From an uncultured Clostridia bacterium (GTDB taxonomy: Bacteria > Bacillota > Clostridia > Oscillospirales > Acutalibacteraceae), in contig CALAUI010000006.1 of the NCBI GenBank assembly GCA_937892115.1, positions 62,001-126,000 of the forward strand: a stretch of 64,000 nt of DNA, written 5' to 3'. This document shows positions 1-9,082 of this stretch, one piece after another. A program made the translations under genes and the position numbers. Positions within the stretch are counted from its first letter, which is position 1, and the number at the start of each line of letters is the position of its first letter. Under the pieces are notes generated by a model. That model ran no database searches and had not been told where the DNA came from. It saw only the letters and a program-made list of their open reading frames with translations.

Positions 1-3
1 GGT

Positions 4-687
4 TTGACTGTGAATAAGAAAAAAACGGATGTAAGGTCTGTTGTAATGTATGTAATCGGTATGATTCTCTGCCCGTTGGGTGTTGCTTTTGCAACTAAAG
101 CCGGGTTCGGTGTTTCAATGATAGAGGCACCTGTCTATGTATCTTACCTTCATTTCAGCAAAATATTTTCATTTCTGACTTTCGGTACGTGCGAATATAT
201 TCTGCAGGCGTTGGTAATTATTCTGCTTTGTATCCTGATAAGAAAGTTCAGAATAAAATATCTGTTTTCCTTTGTGACCGCCGTTATATACGGTTTTATT
301 CTCGACTCGTGGCTTAAGCTTTTAGGTGACGGTATTTATGACAGTTTATCCGCAAGAATCATTTCCTGCTCTGCAAGTATTATCATTATTGCTTTTGCCG
401 TTGCCTGCTTCCTGCGTACTTCTTTACCTCAGGAAGCGTGGGAGCTGTTTGTCAAGGAGCTTGCTGACCATTACAGATTCAATATGACAAAAGTCAAGTG
501 GATTTACGATTTTGCTTCGCTTGCGGCAGGTATTGTTCTGATGCTAATATTCTTCCGCAGATTCAATACCGAAGCCATAGGAATCGGTACCGTAATTACG
601 ACATTTATCAATGCTCCCATAATCGGGTTGTTCGGAAAGCTTATTGACAGAGTGTGGAAAACAAATAAAATAACTGATACAGATTAA
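4..687 (+). CDS. YczE/YitT-like integral membrane protein (DUF6198-type)
   Basis: A 227-residue polytopic membrane protein with about five hydrophobic segments (near residues 12-34, 50-80, 85-107, 118-138 and 168-184). The stretch with KAGFGVSMIEAPVYV and the later FSFVTAVIYGFILD are typical of the YczE/YyaS/YitT-like group. No transport substrate is established for this group. The listed start is a TTG at the window edge. The frame stays open to base 1, so the true start may lie outside the window. A strong terminator follows directly, so this gene ends a transcription unit and is separate from manA. Confidence 0.75.
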   Translation: MTVNKKKTDVRSVVMYVIGMILCPLGVAFATKAGFGVSMIEAPVYVSYLHFSKIFSFLTFGTCEYILQALVIILLCILIRKFRIKYLFSFVTAVIYGFILDSWLKLLGDGIYDSLSARIISCSASIIIIAFAVACFLRTSLPQEAWELFVKELADHYRFNMTKVKWIYDFASLAAGIVLMLIFFRRFNTEAIGIGTVITTFINAPIIGLFGKLIDRVWKTNKITDTD

Positions 688-714
688 ACGGTATTCAAAA
701 GATACCGTTTTTTT
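686..714 (+). terminator. Rho-independent terminator after the membrane protein gene
   Basis: Perfect inverted repeat AAACGGTAT (686-694) and ATACCGTTT (702-710), plus a T-G closing pair, followed by a run of seven T from 708. It begins inside the stop codon of the upstream gene. Confidence 0.85.
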
Positions 715-742
715 GTAAATATATGGCATTTTTCGGTATAAT
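713..742 (+). promoter_or_regulatory. Probable sigmaA promoter for manA
   Basis: TTGTAA at 713-718, an 18-base spacer and TATAAT at 737-742. It lies immediately past the upstream terminator and about 40 bases before the manA start. Confidence 0.6.
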
Positions 743-781
743 ATGATATACTGCTGATATTACAACAGCGAGGTGCTTGAA

Positions 782-1729
782 ATGAAAAAATATGCGTTAC
801 GGCTTAAACCCTATATTTCAGAAACTATCTGGGGCGGCAGGAAGCTCATAAACGATTTTAATATTGAAACAGAAAAATCCAATGCTGCTGAGGGTTGGAT
901 GCTTTCTTGTCTTACCGATGGCTCAAGTACGGTAGCTAACGGTGAGCTTTCGGGTAAGCTTTTACCCGAAGTAATCGGAACAGACCCTGAATGGTGCGGC
1001 ACCAACGTATCAAAATTCAAGGAGTTCCCCGTTCTTATTAAATTCATTGATGCTATGGATAACCTTTCCGTGCAGGTGCATCCGACAAAAGAATATTGCG
1101 AAAAGATCGGCAGAGGCAGAAGCAAAACCGAATGCTGGTATATTATTGATGCTGATGAAGATGCATATCTTCTTCTCGGCTTCAAGGATAAAATAACAGA
1201 TGAAACCTTCCGAAAGTCAATAGAGGAGGGTAATCTTACTGATTATGTCGGAAAAGTTCCCGTAAAACCCGGAGATTTCTTTTTCATTGATTCCGGTACC
1301 CTTCACGCAATCTGTAAGGGTGTTCTTCTTGCAGAGGTGCAGGAGAGCAGCAATACAACCTACAGAATCTTTGACTACAACAGAGTTGGTAAGGACGGCA
1401 AACCCAGAGAGCTTCACGTAGCAGATGCAACTGCAGTTACAAAGCTTGAAAAATATTCACAGCCCGTCGTCGCTCAGACCGACGGCAAGAAAAAACTTCT
1501 TGCCGATTGTGATTTGTTCAAAGTCTGGAATTATACCGTTGACAGTGAATTTACCGATAACTGTGACAGCAATTCCTTCGTTTCTCTTCTCGTTATGTCG
1601 GGATGCGGCGAATTATCGGTAAACGGAGATAAGCTCACTCTCAATAAGGGTGACAGTATATTTATTCCGGCTTCATCGGGTGAATACGTAATCAACGGTA
1701 ATCTTCAAATACTTGAAACGAGAATCTGA
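782..1729 (+). CDS. manA: Mannose-6-phosphate isomerase, class I
   Basis: Interconverts mannose 6-phosphate and fructose 6-phosphate in the cytosol; a zinc enzyme of the type I phosphomannose isomerase cupin family. The metal ligands are all recognisable: Q98 and H100 in SVQVHP, E117 in TECWY and H175 in SGTLHAI. At 315 residues it is the usual short bacterial form. A GTG at 773 is in frame, but the ATG at 782 is preferred because GAGGTG ends six bases before it. The ABC-F gene follows after three bases, suggesting an operon with the sugar-related genes downstream. Confidence 0.93.
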   Translation: MKKYALRLKPYISETIWGGRKLINDFNIETEKSNAAEGWMLSCLTDGSSTVANGELSGKLLPEVIGTDPEWCGTNVSKFKEFPVLIKFIDAMDNLSVQVHPTKEYCEKIGRGRSKTECWYIIDADEDAYLLLGFKDKITDETFRKSIEEGNLTDYVGKVPVKPGDFFFIDSGTLHAICKGVLLAEVQESSNTTYRIFDYNRVGKDGKPRELHVADATAVTKLEKYSQPVVAQTDGKKKLLADCDLFKVWNYTVDSEFTDNCDSNSFVSLLVMSGCGELSVNGDKLTLNKGDSIFIPASSGEYVINGNLQILETRI

Positions 1730-1732
1730 TAA

Positions 1733-3658
1733 ATGACAGCAGCGAGTATACAGAAGCTCAAAGTCGAATTCGGCGGGAATCTTTTGTTTCAGGATGTTTC
1801 CTTTGATATAAACGAAGGTGACAGAGTGGGTCTGATCGGTGCCAACGGTACCGGTAAAACAACTTTGTTCAGAATCCTGACAGGTCAGCTTGAACCCACG
1901 GACGGCGGAGCTTTCATTTCAAAGAATACCAAAATAGGATATCTTGAGCAGCACGCCTGCAGCGGCTCCGTCAGAACTGTTTATGACGAGGCCTTGTCTT
2001 CTTTTGACCGCTTGATTGAAATGGAAACCGAGCTTGAAAGAATTTCACGTATACTTGAAGGTAATCCCGACGACAGAGAAGAATTGATTCTCAGACAGAC
2101 TGCTTTGCAGGAACAGTTCAATGCGGATGAAGGGCTGATTTATAAAAGTCTTACTTCTTCAACCCTTAACGGACTCGGCTTTTCCGAGGCGGATTTCAAT
2201 ATTACCTGCGATAAACTCAGCGGAGGTCAGCGCTCAAAGCTGAGTATGTGTAAGCTTCTTCTCAGCAAAGCGGATTTGCTGCTCCTCGATGAGCCGACAA
2301 ATCACCTTGATATTGCCGGCGTTGAGTGGCTTGAAAACTTTTTGCTCGGCTATAAGGGAACGATTCTTGTTATTTCTCACGACAGATATTTCCTTGATAA
2401 AATCTGCAATAAGACCGTAGAACTTGCGAATAAAAAATCGTATTCCGCAAACTGCAATTATACCGATTATCTGAAATTCCGCAGAGAACGTCTTGAAATT
2501 GAACGCAGACATTATGAGAATCAGCTTGAGGAAATTCACAGAATAGAAGGCATAATCGAACAGCAGCGTTCTTTTGCTCGTGAAAGAAATTTCATTACCG
2601 CCGAAAGTAAACGCAAAATGCTTGAAAGAAAAAAGGCGGAACTGATTGTTCCCGAGCCGGATCCCGCAAAAATGAGAATTAAATTCACACCGGAATGTGA
2701 AACGGGAAACGATGTTCTGTTTACCGAAAATCTCAGTAAATCGTTCGGCAGTAAGTGCCTTTTCAAAGACGGCTCCATGCAGGTGTTCAAAAATGACAGA
2801 GCATTCATCATAGGTGCAAACGGATGCGGTAAAACCACGTTGCTTCGTATTCTGACAAAACAGCAGTATGCCGACAGCGGTAAATTCTATTTCGGATCAA
2901 ATGTCAAATTAGGTTACTTTGACCAGTCTCTTGAAAATATAAGAGGCGGTAAAACCGTGCTTGATGAAATATGGGATGAGCATCGCTCATTTACCGAAAC
3001 AAAAGTAAGAAATTATCTGTCATTATTTCTTTTTACAGGTGACAGTGTCTATAAGAACGTTGATAATCTCAGCGGTGGTGAAAAGGCGAAGCTCTGCCTG
3101 CTGAAGCTGATGCTTTCGGGAGCAAACGTACTTCTTCTTGACGAACCCACAAACCACCTTGATATTGTTTCAAGAGAGATACTTGAAACTGCTCTTGAGG
3201 ACTTTGAAGGAACTATTATTGCCGTTTCACACGACAGATATTTTATCAACAAGCTTGCTACAAAAATATTCAGGATGAAATCCGACTGCTTTGAAAAATT
3301 TGACGGCGGTTATGATGATTACTGTGCTATTGCCCTTGAAAATGCTTCAAAGAAGCCGGTTAAACAAGCGGCAAAGGTGAATACATATAAGCAAAGAAAA
3401 GAGCGTGAAAGCGAAATAAATCGCCTCAAAGGTAAGATTACAAGAGGCGAAGCGGAAATTGACCGCCTTGACGCCGAAATAAAACAGCTTACGGAGGAAT
3501 TATCAACTCCGGAGGTTTCGGCAGACTACGAAAAGGTTATAAAATATACCGCCGATATTGAATCGCTTACAGCTGATCAGCTTTCGCTTATGGATGAGTG
3601 GGAGAAATGGAATACAAGATTAAATGAACTGAACGGGGAAACAGACAATGACTCATAA
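1733..3658 (+). CDS. ABC-F family ATPase (ribosome-associated, two ABC domains)
   Basis: Soluble protein of 641 residues with two ABC ATPase domains and no membrane segments, the layout of the ABC-F family of ribosome-binding translation factors. Domain 1 has Walker A GANGTGKTT (36-44), signature LSGGQ (162-166) and Walker B ending DEPTNHLD. Domain 2 has GANGCGKTT (361-369), LSGGE (446-450) and a second DEPTNHLD. The linker (about 240-310) is basic and helical, and the last 90 residues are a coiled-coil-like tail as in Uup/YdiF. The sequence does not decide between a housekeeping and an antibiotic-protection role. The stop overlaps the next gene by 11 bases. Confidence 0.9.
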   Translation: MTAASIQKLKVEFGGNLLFQDVSFDINEGDRVGLIGANGTGKTTLFRILTGQLEPTDGGAFISKNTKIGYLEQHACSGSVRTVYDEALSSFDRLIEMETELERISRILEGNPDDREELILRQTALQEQFNADEGLIYKSLTSSTLNGLGFSEADFNITCDKLSGGQRSKLSMCKLLLSKADLLLLDEPTNHLDIAGVEWLENFLLGYKGTILVISHDRYFLDKICNKTVELANKKSYSANCNYTDYLKFRRERLEIERRHYENQLEEIHRIEGIIEQQRSFARERNFITAESKRKMLERKKAELIVPEPDPAKMRIKFTPECETGNDVLFTENLSKSFGSKCLFKDGSMQVFKNDRAFIIGANGCGKTTLLRILTKQQYADSGKFYFGSNVKLGYFDQSLENIRGGKTVLDEIWDEHRSFTETKVRNYLSLFLFTGDSVYKNVDNLSGGEKAKLCLLKLMLSGANVLLLDEPTNHLDIVSREILETALEDFEGTIIAVSHDRYFINKLATKIFRMKSDCFEKFDGGYDDYCAIALENASKKPVKQAAKVNTYKQRKERESEINRLKGKITRGEAEIDRLDAEIKQLTEELSTPEVSADYEKVIKYTADIESLTADQLSLMDEWEKWNTRLNELNGETDNDS

Positions 3659-5804
3659 CGAAATGTTCGGCTCTGCGAAATGGATAGATTGCCCCGGTGC
3701 AGAGTGCTCACCGATTTTTATCAGAAAATTCAGAGCGAATAAAAACGAAAAATCGGAAATTGTAATATGCGGTCTGGGCTATTTTGAGCTTTTCATCAAC
3801 GAAAAACGCGTTTCCGATGATTTGCTTGTGCCCTCCGCATCCAATTATTCATACCGTGATACTTCAAAATTTACTTTTCCTCTTACGGACGAAATGGGCT
3901 TTCGTACTTATGTAATGAAGTACGATATTTCCGATTATCTTGTTGACGGAGAAAATAAGCTTGAAGTAATGCTCGGTACGGGATATTATCACCAGGTGCT
4001 CAGGGATTGCGAGGGTGTTGTAGATTACGGCACGCCCAAGCTGTGCTATCATTTGGTAAAACAAAGCGGAGATGTTTTCAGCGACAGCTCCACGCTTTGT
4101 CATAAGGGCTATTTTGAACGCTGTAATTTGTATTACGGCGAATATCAGGATTTTACGAGAGTTCCCGAAGAGGCGGATTTCGTTCCTTCAAGGGAGATTG
4201 ACGCCCCGGAATCCGACTACCGGTATCAGATTGCTCCTGCGGATAAGGTAACGGAAATTATTACCGATATACGTTATTTGGGCGAATATGAGGGAGCTAA
4301 ATACTACGATGCAGGCAAAAATACAGTAGGTTATGCGGTGCTCAGATGCGATAAAGCAAATGAGTATTTCAGAGTGGATTACGCCGAAGAAATAGGAGGC
4401 GGCTACTGGAACGGTATTCATTTCAGTAATGAGGACAAGTACAGGGATGAGTTCGTTTCAGACGGTATACAGAAAGAATACCATGAGCGTTTCGGTTGGC
4501 AGGGATTCAGATATTTCAGAGTGTTCGGTGATGCAGAGCCCGTACGCATTGATGTTATACATTCCGATGTTAAAGTAAATTCTTCCTTTGAGTGTAATAA
4601 CGAAACTCTGAACTGGCTCTACAAGACTTATATTTATACACAGCTTTGTAATATGCATTCCGGTGTTCCTTCGGATTGCCCGCACAGAGAACGTCTCGGA
4701 TATACCGGTGACGGTCAGCTTTGCGCGGAGAGCTCAATGATGCTGCTTGATTCAAAGGAATTTTACCGTAAATGGCTTTACGATATAGCCGATTGTCAGG
4801 GTAAAAACACGGGACATGTACAGCATACCGCTCCCGCAATGGGCGGAGGCGGAGGACCCTGCGGCTGGGGCGGTGCCATAATTGAAGTCCCTTACAGATT
4901 CTGGAAAATTTACGCAGATAAAGAGCTCATTGAGGAATTTTTCCCCAAGATGCTTTTCTTCTTTGATTATCTTGAAACAAGGAGCGAAAACGGTCTTGTC
5001 GTAAGTGAAGAGAAGTGCGGCTGGTGTCTCGGCGACTGGCTTCCTCCGACACCGATTCAGATTTCCGAAACATACGTCAATACGACGCTCTATATCAGAT
5101 TTATGGAGCAGGTGCTTGAAATAGCAAAGGCAATCGGTAAAGAAGACGAAGTTTCATTTATTCCCGACAGAATGGCAAAAGTGAAACGTGCAGTTGACAA
5201 TGCATATTTCAGCTTTCAGCAGGGGGCATATAACGGTGATATAAACGGTGCGTCATGCCTTGCCCTCCGTGTGGGAATGGGTAACGACGGCGTAAAGAAA
5301 CAGGTCGTTGAGAAATATCGCAATCTTAAGCAGTATGATACAGGCATTATTGCCACCGATGTGCTTACGGGTTATCTTTTCAGCATCGGGGAAGGTCAGC
5401 TTGCATTTGATTTGCTTTCCAATGAAAATGAAGTTTCGTTTAATCATATGATGAAGGCAGGAGCAAATACTCTTTGGGAAAACTGGAACGGCAGAGACTC
5501 ACGCAATCATCCCATGTTCGGTGCTGTAACAAAATACCTGTTTACTGAGCTTCTCGGCATCAGGCAAAAAGAAAACTCCGTCGGATTTGAAAACGTTGTG
5601 ATTTCTCCCGTTTTCGTTGAAGGACTTGACAAAGTAAAGGGACATATTACAACCGTTAACGGTATAATTTCCGTTGAATACGTCAAATCCTGCGGTGAGG
5701 CGGAAATAACTGTTTGCGCTGACGAAAGGATGAAGACATCGTTCAGATATAAAGATTTTGAAGAAGCTTTCAGCGGCAGATATACTGCAAAAATTAAACT
5801 GTAG
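3648..5804 (+). CDS. GH78 family alpha-L-rhamnosidase
   Basis: Predicted glycoside hydrolase that removes terminal alpha-L-rhamnose from glycosides or polysaccharides. The N-terminal beta domain (about 1-150) has the GLGYFELFINEKRV stretch common to bacterial rhamnosidases. The catalytic (alpha/alpha)6 barrel starts near 310 and contains the family motif DCPHRERLGYTGD near 344 and the TLWENWNG segment near 605. The last 75 residues form the usual beta-sandwich. At 718 residues it lacks the extra N-terminal modules of larger members. No signal peptide is visible, so it probably acts in the cytosol on imported sugars, in line with manA and the dehydrogenase on either side. The start is the ATG at 3648 with GGGGA upstream. 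Confidence 0.87.
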   Translation: MTHNEMFGSAKWIDCPGAECSPIFIRKFRANKNEKSEIVICGLGYFELFINEKRVSDDLLVPSASNYSYRDTSKFTFPLTDEMGFRTYVMKYDISDYLVDGENKLEVMLGTGYYHQVLRDCEGVVDYGTPKLCYHLVKQSGDVFSDSSTLCHKGYFERCNLYYGEYQDFTRVPEEADFVPSREIDAPESDYRYQIAPADKVTEIITDIRYLGEYEGAKYYDAGKNTVGYAVLRCDKANEYFRVDYAEEIGGGYWNGIHFSNEDKYRDEFVSDGIQKEYHERFGWQGFRYFRVFGDAEPVRIDVIHSDVKVNSSFECNNETLNWLYKTYIYTQLCNMHSGVPSDCPHRERLGYTGDGQLCAESSMMLLDSKEFYRKWLYDIADCQGKNTGHVQHTAPAMGGGGGPCGWGGAIIEVPYRFWKIYADKELIEEFFPKMLFFFDYLETRSENGLVVSEEKCGWCLGDWLPPTPIQISETYVNTTLYIRFMEQVLEIAKAIGKEDEVSFIPDRMAKVKRAVDNAYFSFQQGAYNGDINGASCLALRVGMGNDGVKKQVVEKYRNLKQYDTGIIATDVLTGYLFSIGEGQLAFDLLSNENEVSFNHMMKAGANTLWENWNGRDSRNHPMFGAVTKYLFTELLGIRQKENSVGFENVVISPVFVEGLDKVKGHITTVNGIISVEYVKSCGEAEITVCADERMKTSFRYKDFEEAFSGRYTAKIKL

Positions 5805-5816
5805 TCAGGTGATTGT

Positions 5817-6788
5817 ATGAAATACGGAATTATCGGTACGGGGTGGATTGCCGAAGCGTTCATAAGAGGAGCACGTCTTATATGTAATGCCGAAATTGCG
5901 GCAGTTTATTCAAGGACGGAAGAAGCGGGCAAAGCTTTCGCCGAAAGAAACAAAATTTCGCTTGTCTATACGAATATTGATGAGTTTTCAAAGGGCGATT
6001 TTGACGCTGTATATATCGCAAGTCCCAATGCATTACATTTTGAACAGAGCAAAAAAATGCTTTCCGCAGGAAAAAACGTCATCTGTGAAAAGCCGATTAC
6101 CGTTACTCCCGACGAATTTCTTGAAAACAAAGCTCTTGCTGATAAAAACGGCTTGATTTATATGGAAGCCATTATGTATATGCATACGCCCAACAGAGAA
6201 CGTCTGCGTGAAGCTTTGGACAGACTGGGCAGAATATCAAGTGCTCGCTTTGATTTTTCTCAACTTTCGTCAAAGTATCCTGCGTTTCTGAGAGGGGAAA
6301 GACCGAATATTTTTAATCCGGCTCTTGCCACCGGCTGTCTTATGGATCTGGGAATATATTGTGTATATCCGTGCATTGATTTATTCGGTATGCCCGAAAA
6401 AATCAGCGCTGATGCGGTATTTCTTGAAACGGGAGCGGACGGCAGCGGTAACGCTTCCCTGAACTACGGCGATAAAATCATTACTTTCACTTACTCAAAA
6501 ACCGGGCAGGATTACCGTGGCTCATGCATCTACGGTGATGAGGGAACGATAAATATTGAATCGATTTCAAAGCTTATCAACGGAGAATATGTTGATAATT
6601 TCGGAAATTCCGAAATTGTTTGTCCCGATATATCAAAGGAAGAAATCATGGGATATGAGGCACTTGAATTTGAAAAATTCGTATCGGGAGAAATGCCGGA
6701 AAAGTATATTCTTTCAAGTGAAATGTCATATAAAGTATCATCCGTAATGAAAACCATCAGAGACCTCGCAGGTATCAAATTCGGATAA
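5817..6788 (+). CDS. Gfo/Idh/MocA family NAD(P)-dependent oxidoreductase
   Basis: A 323-residue sugar or cyclitol dehydrogenase-like protein. The N-terminal Rossmann fold opens with YGIIGTGWIAEAF (glycines at the dinucleotide-binding turn), and the family motif CEKPIT follows near residue 93 with its catalytic lysine. The C-terminal alpha/beta domain binds substrate. Substrate cannot be told from sequence. Its place 12 bases after a rhamnosidase gene suggests a product of glycoside breakdown, but that is inference. The ribosome site AGGTGA precedes the ATG. Confidence 0.88.
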   Translation: MKYGIIGTGWIAEAFIRGARLICNAEIAAVYSRTEEAGKAFAERNKISLVYTNIDEFSKGDFDAVYIASPNALHFEQSKKMLSAGKNVICEKPITVTPDEFLENKALADKNGLIYMEAIMYMHTPNRERLREALDRLGRISSARFDFSQLSSKYPAFLRGERPNIFNPALATGCLMDLGIYCVYPCIDLFGMPEKISADAVFLETGADGSGNASLNYGDKIITFTYSKTGQDYRGSCIYGDEGTINIESISKLINGEYVDNFGNSEIVCPDISKEEIMGYEALEFEKFVSGEMPEKYILSSEMSYKVSSVMKTIRDLAGIKFG

Positions 6789-6798
6789 GGAGTATCTT

Positions 6799-7410
6799 AT
6801 GCTTGAGTATTATTCACAACACCCCATACTTGCCGTAATTGTGATTGCTGCGGCTTTATTTGCCGTATGGGCTTTATTAAAAGCATCACAGTACAGTAAA
6901 AAGCGTTCGTCGGAAGCAAACGAACTAATTGAAAAACTGAAGGAACAGAACAAACTTCAGAATGAATTCGCCATTTTATCCAATTCCGTCATAACCGAAG
7001 CAGACAGCGAAAATCTTTTCAGAGGTATAGGGCTTAATCTTCAGAAAAAAGTTTCTGACAGTAAGGATATGGAAAGAGAATTTGGCTTGCTGAATGATGA
7101 ACAGAAAGCAATCTATTCCCTTTATACTTTCTATGAAGATTCTGAAGAGGGTATGAGTAATTTCTTCAAATTGAATTCTCAACCCGTTACCGGCATTGCT
7201 CTTGAATATGTCAAAATGATTTTTGACGATAATTTTGCTTCTTTGTTTGTAACTGAGTATAATGCTTACGATCCCGATAACGAGGATGCTTCCTGTATTC
7301 TTTCCGAAATTGAGGAAACGGATAAAAAAGCGGCACCGTTCATTGCTGACGGTACCGTAGGTAAGCTATGCGGAGATTTTATAAAAGCAAACAAAGAAAA
7401 ATTTATATGA
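6799..7410 (+). CDS. Unknown membrane-anchored protein
   Basis: Not recognised. 203 residues with one hydrophobic segment at about 9-27 followed by a basic, charged stretch and a soluble, acidic, probably helical domain (about 45-203). This is consistent with a single N-terminal anchor and a cytoplasmic body. It follows the dehydrogenase gene after ten bases with AAGGAG upstream, so it is probably the last gene of the sugar operon. Its stop codon overlaps the end of rsmI on the other strand by eight bases. Confidence 0.7.
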   Translation: MLEYYSQHPILAVIVIAAALFAVWALLKASQYSKKRSSEANELIEKLKEQNKLQNEFAILSNSVITEADSENLFRGIGLNLQKKVSDSKDMEREFGLLNDEQKAIYSLYTFYEDSEEGMSNFFKLNSQPVTGIALEYVKMIFDDNFASLFVTEYNAYDPDNEDASCILSEIEETDKKAAPFIADGTVGKLCGDFIKANKEKFI

Positions 7411-8224
7411 TTGCTTTATAGATGTCTCCCTTTTTATATCCGCTTTCCTTTGAGGCAATTTTTGCTGCATTGGTTCTGGATTCACCGCCTTCGACTAAGT
7501 CGAGGGCGTATTTTATTGCTTCGTCAAGTGTCCATTCCTTTTCTTCTGAATGTTCCGCACCTGCGATTATCAAAACAAGCTCGCCTTTCAGACTGTTATC
7601 CGCATATTTTTCTGCTGCTGAAACAAGGTCGGTCTTGATTACTTCCTCATGGATTTTTGTCAGTTCTCTGACTATTGCGAGTTCTCTTGCTCCCAGATTG
7701 TCGGCGAGGTCTTTCAATGTGTTTGAAAGCTTGTGCGGTGCTTCATAGAAGATAATGGTCCTTTCTTCATTTTTAAGAGCAGAAAAAAGTTTTTTTCTTT
7801 CCTGCTTTTCCGCAGGAGGAAATCCCTCAAAAGTAAACCGTCTTGAGTTCATGCCCGAGATTGCAAGTGCGGTTGCAAAGGCAACAGGTCCGGGAACTGC
7901 TTCTACTTTGATACCGTTTTTAATGCAAAGTTTAACAAGGTCTTCTCCCGGATCGGATATGGCGGGCATACCCGCGTCCGTAACTATTGCACAGCTTTCG
8001 CCCTTTAACAGGCGGTCAATGATGTAAGGCCCTTTTTCAAATTTATTATGCTCAAAATAACTGACAAGTGTATTTTTGATTTCAAATCTGTTGAGAAGCT
8101 TCATTGTTACTCTCGTATCTTCGGCACAGATAAAATCAACTTTTTCAAGTGTTTCGAGTCCTCTCGGAGAGAAATCACCGAGATTTCCTATGGGCGTGCC
8201 CACAACATATAATGTTCCGCTCAA
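7403..8224 (-). CDS. rsmI: 16S rRNA (cytidine1402-2'-O)-methyltransferase RsmI
   Basis: Tetrapyrrole-methylase-fold enzyme that 2'-O-methylates C1402 in the 16S rRNA decoding centre using SAM. Family hallmarks are VGTPIGNLGD at the N-terminus, CAEDTRVT, and the SAM-site segment DAGMPAISDPG. The start chosen is a TTG at 8224 because AGAGGTG (plus-strand 8231-8237) lies six bases upstream and the family normally begins just before GTLYVVGTP. The longer reading frame would run into the upstream gene. It is separated by one base from the TrmN6-like gene, the same order as yabB...yabC in Bacillus. Confidence 0.93.
   Translation of the reverse strand: MSGTLYVVGTPIGNLGDFSPRGLETLEKVDFICAEDTRVTMKLLNRFEIKNTLVSYFEHNKFEKGPYIIDRLLKGESCAIVTDAGMPAISDPGEDLVKLCIKNGIKVEAVPGPVAFATALAISGMNSRRFTFEGFPPAEKQERKKLFSALKNEERTIIFYEAPHKLSNTLKDLADNLGARELAIVRELTKIHEEVIKTDLVSAAEKYADNSLKGELVLIIAGAEHSEEKEWTLDEAIKYALDLVEGGESRTNAAKIASKESGYKKGDIYKAII
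7486..7508 (+). terminator. Terminator-like stem-loop inside the rsmI coding region
   Basis: CGCCTTCGAC (7486-7495), loop TAA, GTCGAGGGCG (7499-7508), with one T-G wobble, followed on the plus strand by TATTTTATTG. It could stop plus-strand transcripts from the convergent gene ending at 7410. It is weak evidence because the DNA also codes for protein. Confidence 0.4.
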
Positions 8225-8225
8225 A

Positions 8226-8963
8226 TTATTCACCTCTGTTTTCAAGCAGGTAGTCGGCATATATTTTTTTCATTTCCGGTGAATATTCGCTTATATCACC
8301 GTAAACAAACAGCTCCGGCTCAACCTTCATTCCGCTTTTTCCGCCGCGTTTGCCTTCTATGAGTACAAGCCACGGAGAGCAGCCGGGACGTTTTGATACA
8401 AATTTTATTCTTTTCGGTTCAATTCCGAATTTCTGCATGGAAACAAATAATTCTGTCATACGTTCAGGTCTTATACACATACACAGCTTTCCGCCGAAAT
8501 TCAGCAGTTTTGAACTAACCCCGCATATATCGTCAAAGTTACACATTGTACCGTGACGGGCTATCTTATCTGCCTGCGAGGAACTCATAACGCCGGAACC
8601 CTCTGCCGTATACGGAGGATTCATTGCGACCAGGTTATAGCTTCCGAATTCAACTTTTCCCTTTAATTCTTTCAAATCGGAGTTTATTGAGGTAATTCTT
8701 TCTTCAAGATTGTTATACTCAACGCCTTTTTTTATCTGATCTGATGCTTTTTCGCTTATTTCAACTGCTGTTATCGGTCCGGTTTTCTTTTTGCACCATA
8801 AAAAAGGAATGATACCGCAGCCGGAGCCGAGATCACAGCATTTGGCTTTGGCAGAGGGAGAAGCAAAATCGGCAAGAAGCACCGCGTCTGTACCGAATGT
8901 ATGATCGTCCGATACAAATACAGTTATTCCCGAGCCGATATATTCTTTTCTGTATTCTTCCAC
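8226..8963 (-). CDS. TrmN6-like tRNA1(Val) (adenine37-N6)-methyltransferase
   Basis: Class I SAM-dependent methyltransferase of 245 residues. The SAM-binding motif is CDLGSGCGIIPF (about 43-54), and MNPPY near residue 114 is the NPPY signature of N6-adenine methyltransferases. The N-terminal HTFGTDAVLLADF is typical of the YabB/TrmN6 group, which modifies A37 of tRNA. It starts at a GTG with GAGGG upstream and sits in an operon with rsmI. The specific tRNA target is by homology only. Confidence 0.85.
   Translation of the reverse strand: MEEYRKEYIGSGITVFVSDDHTFGTDAVLLADFASPSAKAKCCDLGSGCGIIPFLWCKKKTGPITAVEISEKASDQIKKGVEYNNLEERITSINSDLKELKGKVEFGSYNLVAMNPPYTAEGSGVMSSSQADKIARHGTMCNFDDICGVSSKLLNFGGKLCMCIRPERMTELFVSMQKFGIEPKRIKFVSKRPGCSPWLVLIEGKRGGKSGMKVEPELFVYGDISEYSPEMKKIYADYLLENRGE
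8231..8237 (-). promoter_or_regulatory. Ribosome binding site that fixes the rsmI TTG start
   Basis: AGAGGTG on the minus strand, lying inside the last codons of the upstream methyltransferase gene and six bases before the TTG at 8224. No ATG is close enough to use it. Confidence 0.7.
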
Positions 8964-8984
8964 GTTATCCCTCTTTTCTGCTGC

Positions 8985-9013
8985 ATTATATCATTATGAA
9001 ACAAAAATGTAAA
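8985..9013 (-). promoter_or_regulatory. Probable sigmaA promoter for the trmN6-like gene and rsmI
   Basis: Reading the minus strand: TTTACA (9013-9008), a 17-base spacer and TATAAT (8990-8985), about 22 bases before the GTG start. Confidence 0.65.
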
Positions 9014-9033
9014 TAAATTTGGAATGTAAGGTG

Positions 9034-9062
9034 TTGTATTTTGCTTTACTTTGTAATATAAT
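9034..9062 (+). promoter_or_regulatory. Orphan plus-strand promoter facing the HAD gene 3' end
   Basis: TTGTAT (9034-9039), a 17-base spacer and TATAAT (9057-9062). No plus-strand gene follows. A transcript from here would run antisense to the HAD gene end. Confidence 0.4.
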
Positions 9063-9082
9063 AAACAAGTATTGTTTTATTC

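Noticed and set aside
1733..3658. Antibiotic-resistance ABC-F factor
   Set aside because: The sequence shows only general ABC-F features. Nothing seen by eye places it with known resistance proteins, and the C-terminal coiled coil fits housekeeping Uup/YdiF types.
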